Program-made: the position numbers and the translations under genes | Assembly: GCF_937936435.1 (NCBI RefSeq) | Contig: NZ_CALDDG010000105.1 | Span: 1-27,305 of the forward strand | DNA: 27,305 nucleotides | Direction of reading: 5' to 3' | Origin: an uncultured Sulfuricurvum sp. | GTDB taxonomy: Bacteria > Campylobacterota > Campylobacteria > Campylobacterales > Sulfurimonadaceae | Shown: in pieces, positions 8,092 to 14,991 of the stretch | Layout of the letters: each line of letters opens with the position of its first letter | How positions within the stretch are numbered: the first letter of the stretch is position 1 | Notes under the pieces: generated by a model | What the model saw: the letters and a program-made list of their open reading frames with translations, nothing else | Told to the model about the DNA's origin: nothing | Databases searched by the model: none

Positions 8092-9098
8092 TGCGTCTAT
8101 TCTGGCTAATAGGGCTGATGATCTCATGGTTATGGGGAGGCGAAATGAAAATCGCGACATACAACGTCGAAAATCTTTTCGATATGAACGATGACGGAAC
8201 CGAATACGAAGAGTATATCCCCAACGGATTGTGGGGATGGGATGAAACGATGTATCGGACAAAACTGCGCCATACGGCAGAGGTGATCCGCGATATCGGT
8301 GCAGACGTCATCGGATTGCAGGAAATCGAATCCGAGAGTGCCCTCAAAGATCTCAAAGCCGAACTCAACCGCCAAGGGCTTTATTACCCCTATTATGCAT
8401 TTGCCAGAACCAAAAACTCTACCGTCAACAATGCACTTCTGAGCCGTTATCCGATACAAAGCGCACTAAAACTTCCGGTCGGCGCAAGCCGTAAATACCG
8501 CGATATTTTAGAGGTTAAAATTCTCCTGGACGGGAAACCTCTACGCATTTTCGTCAACCACTGGAAGTCCAAAAGCGGTCCGGAGAGCGAACGGATTCTC
8601 TGTGCCAAACGGCTTGCACTGCGTTTAAAAGAGCTTCCTCCCGATGAACCTTTTGTACTGATAGGGGATTTCAACTCCCATTATGAAGAGTACCGCACTT
8701 TTCTACGAAGCCGAAAACACAACGATACCGACGGTATAACCGGAATCAATCATATCCTACATACCATCGATTCTGATAACAACCCCGTTACCTACGGTTC
8801 GCTGGAAAAAGATGCTACCTATCTTTATAATCTCTGGTACGAACTTCCTGAAAACAGACGGTGGAGCCATCAGTACAGAAAAACCGAAGAAGCCCTCGAC
8901 AATATCATCATCTCCCCTGCATTGGCAGATGGAAAAGGGATCGAATACGCACGCGGTAGTTTTAACCGTTTTGATCCCTCTTATCTCTTTTATAAAAATA
9001 AAATCTACCGCTGGCAACAAAGCCGCAAGTACCCGAAGCACCATTTAGGGGAAGGCTATTCGGATCATTTACCTATCTATGCCGTATTCACATTCTAA
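8091..9098 (+). CDS. Endonuclease/exonuclease/phosphatase-fold protein, probably exported
   Basis: Metal-dependent phosphoesterase of the EEP superfamily (DNase I/exonuclease III fold), 335 residues. Motifs in order are IATYNVENLF (N25), GLQEIES (E78), FVNHWKSKSG, LIGDFNSHYEE and the C-terminal YSDHLPIYAVF (D325, H326). The first 17 residues are hydrophobic and look like a signal peptide, suggesting a periplasmic or secreted nuclease or phosphatase; the substrate cannot be read from sequence. The start overlaps the M3 peptidase stop by one base. A second ATG at 8145 (residue 19) has a strong GGGGAGG four bases before it and would give a form lacking the signal. Confidence 0.88.
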   Translation: MRLFWLIGLMISWLWGGEMKIATYNVENLFDMNDDGTEYEEYIPNGLWGWDETMYRTKLRHTAEVIRDIGADVIGLQEIESESALKDLKAELNRQGLYYPYYAFARTKNSTVNNALLSRYPIQSALKLPVGASRKYRDILEVKILLDGKPLRIFVNHWKSKSGPESERILCAKRLALRLKELPPDEPFVLIGDFNSHYEEYRTFLRSRKHNDTDGITGINHILHTIDSDNNPVTYGSLEKDATYLYNLWYELPENRRWSHQYRKTEEALDNIIISPALADGKGIEYARGSFNRFDPSYLFYKNKIYRWQQSRKYPKHHLGEGYSDHLPIYAVFTF

Positions 9099-9116
9099 TC
9101 AGAAACGGGCTATAAT
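9087..9116 (+). promoter_or_regulatory. Promoter for the CHAD gene, possibly giving a leaderless mRNA
   Basis: TTCACA at 9087-9092 and a perfect TATAAT at 9111-9116 are separated by 18 bases, within and just after the end of the preceding gene. The ATG of the CHAD gene is only six bases after TATAAT, where transcription would normally begin, so the mRNA could start at or beside the A of ATG. Confidence 0.55.
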
Positions 9117-9122
9117 GGGTGA

Positions 9123-9863
9123 ATGGAACTTTTGCCACTGACAAGATACATCTCCTACCATATTTATCATACCATCCTTCTCATCCCGAAAATCACCCTC
9201 GATTCCGATCCTGCAAACCTGCACCAATTCCGTGTATCATTGCGCCGGATACGGGCTTTACTCAAACTCTACCCATATGTGCCGTTGTCATTTCCCCCTA
9301 TCCTCAAACAATTTATCAAACGAACCAATCCGCTGCGAGAGCTTGATGTATTACTTGCCGATATCTCCTCGAAGAATTATCCGAATGCCTATCGCCATAT
9401 CACCGAACTTCGCAACGACTATTACGGTGAACTCTTCGACGATCTTCACAGAAAAGAGATATTGGAGGTTTTAAATGAGTTTTACGACAGCGTGATCGAG
9501 TGCAATCCTTCAACCGATACGCAGCAGCTTATCTACGATGCACTATCCTATTATCAGGAGAGTATTAATCTATACAACGCGCTCACTCCGCAAACTCCTG
9601 AAAAAGAGCTGCATGCCCTTCGTATACGGTTTAAAATATCGCGCTATGCTTTGGAATTTCTGACTGAGAGTTCTCTGCACGACGAAGGGGAAAAAATCAC
9701 TCAGTGCAAAATGTTGCAAGATCATCTAGGGAGAATTCAGGACATTTCCAACCAAATCGAATGGTTTCAGGCACTCTATCGCCGCCATCCGATTAAAGAG
9801 TTTTCCAAACTCCTCAAAGAGCGTAAAAAACAGCTAAAGATTTTCAAAGAGTCCAGTCGATAG
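9123..9863 (+). CDS. CHAD domain protein
   Basis: A 246-residue protein made almost entirely of the conserved histidine alpha-helical domain, which in characterised members binds inorganic polyphosphate. The hallmark is LHQFRVSLRRIRALLKLY (H34 and the Arg cluster), with a second half around LHALRIRFKISRYALEF and a C-terminal DHLGRIQDISNQIEWF typical of the family. No CYTH triphosphatase domain is attached. An in-frame TGA directly precedes the ATG at 9123, which is thus the first possible start; a TTG at 9132 is the nearest alternative. No good ribosome-binding site is present. The 3' end overlaps ung on the opposite strand by 20 bases. Polyphosphate binding here is inferred from the family. 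Confidence 0.88.
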   Translation: MELLPLTRYISYHIYHTILLIPKITLDSDPANLHQFRVSLRRIRALLKLYPYVPLSFPPILKQFIKRTNPLRELDVLLADISSKNYPNAYRHITELRNDYYGELFDDLHRKEILEVLNEFYDSVIECNPSTDTQQLIYDALSYYQESINLYNALTPQTPEKELHALRIRFKISRYALEFLTESSLHDEGEKITQCKMLQDHLGRIQDISNQIEWFQALYRRHPIKEFSKLLKERKKQLKIFKESSR

Positions 9864-10518
9864 GAGCGATTGCATGCTGTTGCAGATATCGATTCGTTTG
9901 CGAAAATGGTTTTGATCCGAAAAACCCCCGATACGAAGAGAGAGGAGAGGGATGCGGAGCTTTTAAAATCAGATGTTTTTTACCGTCAATCAAGCCCGAT
10001 TTTTTCCCTGCGGGAGCCCCCCATAATATAAAAACGATATGCTCGCGTCGCTCGCTCAACGTCCGGATCACCTGATCCGTAAAACGTTCCCATCCCCTCT
10101 CTTTATGTGAGAAGGCTTCACCCGCACGAACGGTTAACAGCGTATTGAGGAGCAAAACCCCCTCCTGCGCCCAATGACTCAAATCCCCGTTTTTGGGATA
10201 CGGACATCCGATATCGTCGACAAGTTCTTTAAATATGTTTTGCAGTGAAGGGGGAAGAGGGATTCCCTGTTGAACGGAAAACGAAAGACCGTGAGCTTGC
10301 CCAGGCCCATGATAAGGGTCTTGACCCAGTATTACGACTTTAACCGATTCAAAAGGGGTCGAATTAAATGCATTAAAGATATGGCTACCTTGCGGAAAAA
10401 TCGTATAGCGTTTTTTTTCTTCGACCAAAAAGGCTTTTAGCTCTTCCATATAGGGGTGAATAAATTCATTTTTAAGAGCCTCTTTCCAGCTCTCATGGAT
10501 AATCGGATTGACGGACAT
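9844..10518 (-). CDS. ung: Uracil-DNA glycosylase, family 1
   Basis: Removes uracil from DNA at the first step of base excision repair. The 224 residues carry the water-activating motif GQDPYHGPGQAHGLSFSV (D67) and the loop HPSPLSSYRGFFG (H189), both intact, plus LLLNTLLTVRAGEAFSH. It begins four bases after hspR stops, with only a weak ribosome-binding site, so it is probably the last gene of the cbpA-hspR-ung transcript and would be under HspR control. Its 3' end overlaps the CHAD gene. Confidence 0.97.
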   Translation of the reverse strand: MSVNPIIHESWKEALKNEFIHPYMEELKAFLVEEKKRYTIFPQGSHIFNAFNSTPFESVKVVILGQDPYHGPGQAHGLSFSVQQGIPLPPSLQNIFKELVDDIGCPYPKNGDLSHWAQEGVLLLNTLLTVRAGEAFSHKERGWERFTDQVIRTLSERREHIVFILWGAPAGKKSGLIDGKKHLILKAPHPSPLSSYRGFFGSKPFSQTNRYLQQHAIAPIDWTL

Positions 10519-10522
10519 AACG

Positions 10523-10912
10523 TTACTTCAAAATGTCGTCTTCAAAAATGACCATTTCGTAAATGCTCCGTTTGGTGACAAGCGATTTTTCCGGAGGAAC
10601 ACCGCTGGAATTGCGCATACGGGCAAGTTCCAGACGCATCTCTGAGAGCTCTTGCTCCATCATCTCCATTTTATCTTTTAAACGCATGACGACGTCGACT
10701 CCGGCGAGGTTCACTCCCAACTCGCGGGTGAGACGGAGAATCGTTTTAATCTTTTCGATATCGCGTTGGGAATACAGACGTATCCGACCATCCGAACGTG
10801 ACGGCGTAATCAGGTTTTCCCTCTCGTATTGACGGAGCGTCTGCGGATGGATATCGAGGATCTTGGCTACGATGCTGATCATGTAAACCGGTTCGTCAAA
10901 ATGGTGCATCAT
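10523..10912 (-). CDS. hspR: Heat shock transcriptional repressor HspR, MerR family
   Basis: DNA-binding repressor of chaperone genes. The 129-residue protein has a winged helix-turn-helix of MerR type at about residues 9-78 (IHPQTLRQYERENLITPSR, then GRIRLYSQRDIEKI), followed by a helical dimerisation segment (residues 79-105). The cbpA stop codon directly abuts the first ATG (10912). GGAG lies three bases before that ATG and six before the next one (10909), so translation may begin at either. In Helicobacter pylori and Streptomyces, HspR shares an operon with a J-protein gene and represses it; the operator-like repeat at 11871-11891 suggests the same autoregulation here. Confidence 0.93.
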   Translation of the reverse strand: MMHHFDEPVYMISIVAKILDIHPQTLRQYERENLITPSRSDGRIRLYSQRDIEKIKTILRLTRELGVNLAGVDVVMRLKDKMEMMEQELSEMRLELARMRNSSGVPPEKSLVTKRSIYEMVIFEDDILK

Positions 10913-11815
10913 TTACTCCTGCGGAAGGGATTTTTTCATCTGCTCGACTAACGCCGGATCGATTTTCTCCACTGCAGGGAGAACGATATTGGCTTTAAGA
11001 TACAAATCGCCGCGAACGTTGGTTTGGCGATTCATAACCCCCATCTCTTTGAGCCGGAAACGCTGAGAGTTTTTCGTGTTTTCCGGAACTTTGAGAGTAA
11101 CCTCTTTTTCCAATGTCTGAACGCTCACTTTTCCGCCGAAAAGAGCGGCATAGAGCGGGACATTAAACGTTTTGATCAGGTTATCCCCCTCCCGTTCGTA
11201 TTCTGGATTTGCCGCCACGTCGATGCGAAGATACAAATCGCCGACTTGATTTCCGGCACGTTTTCCTTTTCCTCGCACACGGAGCTTTTCGCCGCTTTTA
11301 ATCCCTGCGGGAATTTTAATGTCGAAACTCTCACCGCTTAGACTGATCGAATGTTTTCCACCCAATACCGCAACGGCAAACGGAACGGTGACGTTGGCAT
11401 CGATATCGAGATTCATTCCCCCTCCGAAACCGCCTCCGCCAAAACCGGCTCCCCCATTAAATCCGCCGAAGCCGCCTCCGCCAAATCCGCCGCGTCCTCC
11501 TCCGAAACCGCCTGCACCGCCGAAAATATTGCGCAGAATCTCGTCTAGATCTACATTTCCTCCCTGCCCTCGGGCAAAATCGTGGAAATTCTGACCGCCG
11601 AACATCGAGTCGCCGAATTGGTCGTATTTGGAACGTTTCTCTTTATCGCTGAGCACTTCATAGGCGGCATTAATCTCTTTGAATTTCTCTTCGGCCTTCG
11701 GGTCTTTGTTCACATCGGGATGATACTGACGCGCCAATTTTCGATAGGCTTTTTTGATCTCGGCGTCACTTGCGCTCGAAGAAACTTCTAATGTATCGTA
11801 TAAACTTTTTGACAT
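10913..11815 (-). CDS. cbpA: Class B J-domain co-chaperone CbpA/DnaJ-like
   Basis: Co-chaperone that stimulates DnaK ATPase and delivers unfolded clients. The 300-residue product has an N-terminal J domain with HPD at residues 32-34, a Gly/Phe-rich linker at about 96-136, and two C-terminal substrate-binding beta-domains (IKIPAGIKSGEKLRVRGKGK, then VTLKVPENTKNSQRFRLK). The cysteine-rich zinc region of classical DnaJ is absent, which makes it CbpA-type. The ATG at 11815 has CAGGAT upstream; a TTG two codons earlier is less likely. It is the first gene of cbpA-hspR-ung, under a consensus promoter overlapped by a probable HspR operator. Confidence 0.93.
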   Translation of the reverse strand: MSKSLYDTLEVSSSASDAEIKKAYRKLARQYHPDVNKDPKAEEKFKEINAAYEVLSDKEKRSKYDQFGDSMFGGQNFHDFARGQGGNVDLDEILRNIFGGAGGFGGGRGGFGGGGFGGFNGGAGFGGGGFGGGMNLDIDANVTVPFAVAVLGGKHSISLSGESFDIKIPAGIKSGEKLRVRGKGKRAGNQVGDLYLRIDVAANPEYEREGDNLIKTFNVPLYAALFGGKVSVQTLEKEVTLKVPENTKNSQRFRLKEMGVMNRQTNVRGDLYLKANIVLPAVEKIDPALVEQMKKSLPQE

Positions 11816-11856
11816 ATTCAAATCCTGGTAATAATGATAATAATTTAACTGTAAAA

Positions 11857-11886
11857 ATTATAGCACTAAGATTGAGTCAATGTCAA
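11857..11886 (-). promoter_or_regulatory. Consensus promoter of the cbpA-hspR-ung operon
   Basis: The minus strand carries a perfect TTGACA (11886-11881), an 18-base spacer and a perfect TATAAT (11862-11857). Transcription would start near 11850, giving a leader of about 35 bases before cbpA. Both hexamers being perfect implies strong intrinsic activity that needs repression, in keeping with the operator over the -35. Confidence 0.8.
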
Positions 11887-11891
11887 TCAAG
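11871..11891. promoter_or_regulatory. HAIR-like HspR operator
   Basis: The sequence is ATTGAGT, seven bases, then AATCAAG. The published HAIR element recognised by HspR is CTTGAGT-N7-ACTCAAG, so each half-site differs at one position and the spacer is exact. It overlaps the -35 hexamer of the cbpA promoter, where a bound repressor would block RNA polymerase. The match is seen in sequence; binding is inferred. Confidence 0.75.
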
Positions 11892-11938
11892 GTTAAAAAG
11901 AGGTTTTCGTAGATTAGGGGAAAAGAAAGGATTTCACA

Positions 11939-11957
11939 TTGCGCCGTAGAGGCGCAA
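11939..11957 (-). terminator. Hairpin just downstream of purH, possible terminator
   Basis: A perfect seven-base stem (TTGCGCC/GGCGCAA) with a five-base loop lies six bases past the purH stop. The minus strand continues with a pyrimidine-rich but not T-only stretch (CCTTTCTTTTCCCC). It could end purH transcription or protect the 3' end. The weak T run keeps confidence low. Confidence 0.4.
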
Positions 11958-11963
11958 CTTATC

Positions 11964-13499
11964 TTAGTGGAGAAAGTGGCGTACACCGGTGAAATAAAGG
12001 GCCATCCCATGCTCGTCCGCCGCCGCGATGACTTCCTCATCCCGTACCGAACCGCCCGGTTGGATAACGGTTTTAACTCCCGCTCCCGCTGCCGCATCGA
12101 TTGAGTCACGAAACGGAAAGAACGCTTCGGAAGCCAAGGCTGAACCGCTGACATCCAGCCCCATCTCTTCGGCCTTTTTGAGTGCACAGCGTGCCGCATC
12201 GACACGGGAAGTCATCCCCATACCGACCGCTACCATCGCCGCATCTTTAACGTAGACGACACAGTTTGATTTCGTGAGTGACGCGACTTTATAGGCAATC
12301 TCGGCATCTTTCATCGCCGCTTCATCGGCAACATGTTTCGTTACCAATTTAGCATTTTTCACTTCATCCGCAGTCACTTTGTCCGCATCTTGGAAAACGA
12401 ATCCGCCGTCGATATGTTTGAAATCGATTGCATCGTTGCTTAATGCAATACGATCGCTGCCGTATTCAAACAATTTAAGCCGTTTCTTCGGTTCAAATAC
12501 TGCTTGAGCCTCTGCATCGATACGTCCTGCGATAATCACTTCGAGGAACATTTCGTTCATTTTCTCTGCTAACTCTTTCGTCACGACACCGTTTACCGCG
12601 ACCACACCGCCGAATGCCGAAATCGGATCGCATTTAAGCGCTTCATTATAGGCGTCCAAAAGCGAATTACGGATCGCAAATCCGCAAGGATTCCCGTGCT
12701 TGACGATACAGATTGCATTCTCATCTCCGAATGCCGCCGCGATTTTTACCGCTCCGCTGATATCGGTAAGATTGTTAAAGCTTGCTTCCCCCTTGAGGGT
12801 TTTGAAGTTTTTGCTGAAGAATGCGTCAAACTCATACAAACCGCCTTTTTGGTGAGGGTTTTCGCCGTAACGGGTATCCATTACTTTGTTTCCGACGATG
12901 AATTGTTTTGAGCCCATACCGTTGTTGAAACGTTTGTTCATGTAGTTGGCGATCATGCTGTCATACGCCGCCGTGTGCTCATACGCTTTAATCATCAAAT
13001 CACGGCGAAATTCCATCGTGTTTTCACCGTTGGCGATGGCGTTGAGGACGAGTGAATAATCTGACGGGTCAGTGAGGATAATGACACTGTCAAAGTTTTT
13101 TGCCGCAGAGCGGACCATCGCAGGACCGCCGATATCGATGTTTTCGATGATCTCTTCGAAATCGTCGGTTTTCTCGATCGTCGCTTTAAACGGATAGAGA
13201 TTGACACACACCAAATCGATCGCTTCGACACCCAGTTCTTTTGCCTGATCGAGATGCGATTGTTTGTCGCGACGGTGCAAGATTCCACCGTGAATATACG
13301 GATTGAGAGTTTTTACGCGCCCTTCAAAACACTCAGGGAATTTGGTCACTTCGTCGATCTCGATCGCAGCGACGTTTGCTTCTTTGAGCATTTTATACGT
13401 TCCGCCCGTCGAGATGATTTGATAATCCAAACCGATCAGAGATTTGGCGAATTCAACGATGTTGCTTTTATCGCTGACACTGAGCAGTGCACGCTTCAT
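11964..13499 (-). CDS. purH: Bifunctional AICAR formyltransferase/IMP cyclohydrolase
   Basis: Carries out the last two steps of purine synthesis, formylating AICAR with 10-formyl-tetrahydrofolate and closing the ring to IMP. The 511 residues begin with the MGS-like cyclohydrolase domain (ALLSVSDKSNIVEFAKSL, ISTGGTYKML, FEGRVKTLNPYIHGGIL). The transformylase domain follows, with RYGENPHQ, CIVKHGNPCGFA, DPISAFGGVVAVN and the C-terminal SEAFFPFRDSID and GGSVRDEEVIAAADE. Length and motifs are normal. The ATG at 13499 has AAAGGAT upstream. It is a single-gene unit diverging from the glycosylase gene. Confidence 0.97.
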   Translation of the reverse strand: MKRALLSVSDKSNIVEFAKSLIGLDYQIISTGGTYKMLKEANVAAIEIDEVTKFPECFEGRVKTLNPYIHGGILHRRDKQSHLDQAKELGVEAIDLVCVNLYPFKATIEKTDDFEEIIENIDIGGPAMVRSAAKNFDSVIILTDPSDYSLVLNAIANGENTMEFRRDLMIKAYEHTAAYDSMIANYMNKRFNNGMGSKQFIVGNKVMDTRYGENPHQKGGLYEFDAFFSKNFKTLKGEASFNNLTDISGAVKIAAAFGDENAICIVKHGNPCGFAIRNSLLDAYNEALKCDPISAFGGVVAVNGVVTKELAEKMNEMFLEVIIAGRIDAEAQAVFEPKKRLKLFEYGSDRIALSNDAIDFKHIDGGFVFQDADKVTADEVKNAKLVTKHVADEAAMKDAEIAYKVASLTKSNCVVYVKDAAMVAVGMGMTSRVDAARCALKKAEEMGLDVSGSALASEAFFPFRDSIDAAAGAGVKTVIQPGGSVRDEEVIAAADEHGMALYFTGVRHFLH

Positions 13500-13570
13500 G
13501 GCAATCCTTTGATAAAATTAGTGGCGGAATTTTAGCCGAAACTGCTTTAAGGTAAGGTAAAGTTTCAAGT

Positions 13571-14065
13571 ATGAATACGTATAGCCATCCTTTTCCCCCT
13601 ATCATCAATAACAATACACAAATACTTTTCCTCGGAAGCTTCCCCAGTATTGCCTCATTTGAGCAGTCTTTCTACTACGCTCATCCCCGTAATGCCTTTT
13701 GGCCAATCCTTGAAGAGATATTCAATATACGGTTGGAAACCAATGAAGCCAAAAAAACGTTTTGTCTCGAAAAGGGGATCGGATTGTGGGACGTTATAGG
13801 GAGTTGTGAGCGGAGCAACTCAAGCGATACGAATCTAAAAAACTGTATTCCGAATGATTTTGAAAAACTGTTACGTGACTATCCTAATATCCGAGCACTC
13901 GGATTTACGGGGCAAAAAAGCTACGATTTGTTTAGGAAGCATTACAAAGATTTAGAAGTAGAAAGAGTCCTGCTCCCTTCCACTTCTCCAGCCCATGCGG
14001 CGATGAAGAGAGAGGAAAAAGCACAAAGCTATAAAGATTTTTTAGATAAGTTTCTAACTGTTTAA
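13571..14065 (+). CDS. DNA-deoxyinosine/uracil glycosylase-family protein (UDG superfamily)
   Basis: A 164-residue member of the uracil-DNA glycosylase superfamily, closest in motif pattern to the hypoxanthine/deoxyinosine DNA glycosylases that remove deaminated adenine. Motif 1 is LFLGSFPSIASFEQSFYYAHPRNAFWP (GSFPS at residues 22-26, with the Asn of HPRN as candidate catalytic residue), and the C-terminal motif is LPSTSPAHAAM. It is read divergently from purH and has only a weak ribosome-binding site. Its 3' end overlaps the carboxypeptidase gene by 12 bases. Superfamily membership is firm; the preferred lesion is inferred. Confidence 0.85.
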   Translation: MNTYSHPFPPIINNNTQILFLGSFPSIASFEQSFYYAHPRNAFWPILEEIFNIRLETNEAKKTFCLEKGIGLWDVIGSCERSNSSDTNLKNCIPNDFEKLLRDYPNIRALGFTGQKSYDLFRKHYKDLEVERVLLPSTSPAHAAMKREEKAQSYKDFLDKFLTV

Positions 14066-14854
14066 TACTTGCTCAAAAATATTTTTCGCCGTTTTCCAAC
14101 GATCCACTTTCGCATTCATCATGACGATGACGCAATCTTTACCGTCTTTTTTCGCACGCGCTATAAGACAGGCTCCCGCTTTATTGGTAAATCCGGTTTT
14201 GATACCGACCGCATAAGCGTATTTATGTAAAAGGCGGTTGTGCGTATAAGCGACGAATTTTCGATGGGTGTTTTGAGAGTAATAAATGTGATTATTAAGT
14301 TTACTGATAGCGTTGAATTTAGGATTTTTGATCGCGTATTCGGTCAGTTTTAGCAGATCGTTCGGGGTCGAATAATGTTCTTTGTCATCAAACCCGCAAG
14401 GGTTTTGGAAATGGGTATGGCGCATGCCGATCGCTTTTGCTTTTGCGTTCATCATATCCACAAAATGCTCTTTGGTCCCTCCAAGCGCAATAGCGATTGC
14501 CATAGCTGCATCATTGTCCGAGTGGATCATAGCTGCGCGAACCAAATCGCTCAAAATGATCTGATCCCCTTTCTTATATCCCGCGATGGTCGGCTCGACA
14601 CGGGTCATCTCCCGCGTAATCGTGACAGTCTGATTCATTTTCCCGCTGTTGATTGCCAAAAGCGCCGTCATCACTTTCGTCAGACTGGCAGGCTTGAGGG
14701 TTTTTTGCCCCTCTTTCGAATACAAAACATGCTCGGATTTTAAATCTTTGACTACCAATGCTCCCACTTTCAACTTATCGAGTTCATGCTTGTCGATATC
14801 GGCAAACAAACTCATCGAAACAATCAGTGAAAGTCCGATAATTTTTTTAATCAT
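14054..14854 (-). CDS. D-alanyl-D-alanine carboxypeptidase, short PBP5-like form
   Basis: Periplasmic penicillin-binding enzyme that trims the terminal D-alanine from peptidoglycan stem peptides. A signal peptide (about residues 1-18, ending SLFA) is followed by the three catalytic motifs: SLTK (S57, K60), SDN (S112-N114) and KTG (K219-G221). At 266 residues it lacks the C-terminal beta-domain and amphipathic membrane anchor of E. coli PBP5 (about 400 residues), so it is probably soluble in the periplasm; the end IFEQVLNS does not look truncated. The ATG at 14854 has AAGGATT upstream. A TATAAA at 14887-14882 is a candidate -10. Confidence 0.92.
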   Translation of the reverse strand: MIKKIIGLSLIVSMSLFADIDKHELDKLKVGALVVKDLKSEHVLYSKEGQKTLKPASLTKVMTALLAINSGKMNQTVTITREMTRVEPTIAGYKKGDQIILSDLVRAAMIHSDNDAAMAIAIALGGTKEHFVDMMNAKAKAIGMRHTHFQNPCGFDDKEHYSTPNDLLKLTEYAIKNPKFNAISKLNNHIYYSQNTHRKFVAYTHNRLLHKYAYAVGIKTGFTNKAGACLIARAKKDGKDCVIVMMNAKVDRWKTAKNIFEQVLNS

Positions 14855-14900
14855 CTAAAATCCTTACTTTATCTTTTTAATTTTATACATTTAAAGCAAA

Positions 14901-14910
14901 TGGCATGCCA
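14901..14910. repeat. 10-bp perfect palindrome upstream of the carboxypeptidase gene
   Basis: TGGCATGCCA reads the same on both strands. It lies about where the -35 of the carboxypeptidase promoter would be, given TATAAA at 14887-14882, so it may be an operator. A 10-bp palindrome can also occur by chance. Confidence 0.35.
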
Positions 14911-14976
14911 ATGCCGATCCGTGCCCTTTTCTCGAAGATCGCATTACAGGCTGGTAATGGAAAAAAACCTCAAAAG

Positions 14977-14985
14977 TGATATAAT
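14977..14985 (+). promoter_or_regulatory. Extended -10 promoter for the mla operon, possibly leaderless
   Basis: TG at 14977-14978, one base, then a perfect TATAAT at 14980-14985 form an extended -10. The mlaE ATG begins six bases later, at the normal transcription start distance. No -35 is obvious, as expected for extended -10 promoters. Confidence 0.6.
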
Positions 14986-14991
14986 CAACCC

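Noticed and set aside
11319..11594. Proline-rich plus-strand frame
   Set aside because: It is the mirror of the Gly/Phe-rich linker of cbpA; GGN codons read as CCN on the other strand.
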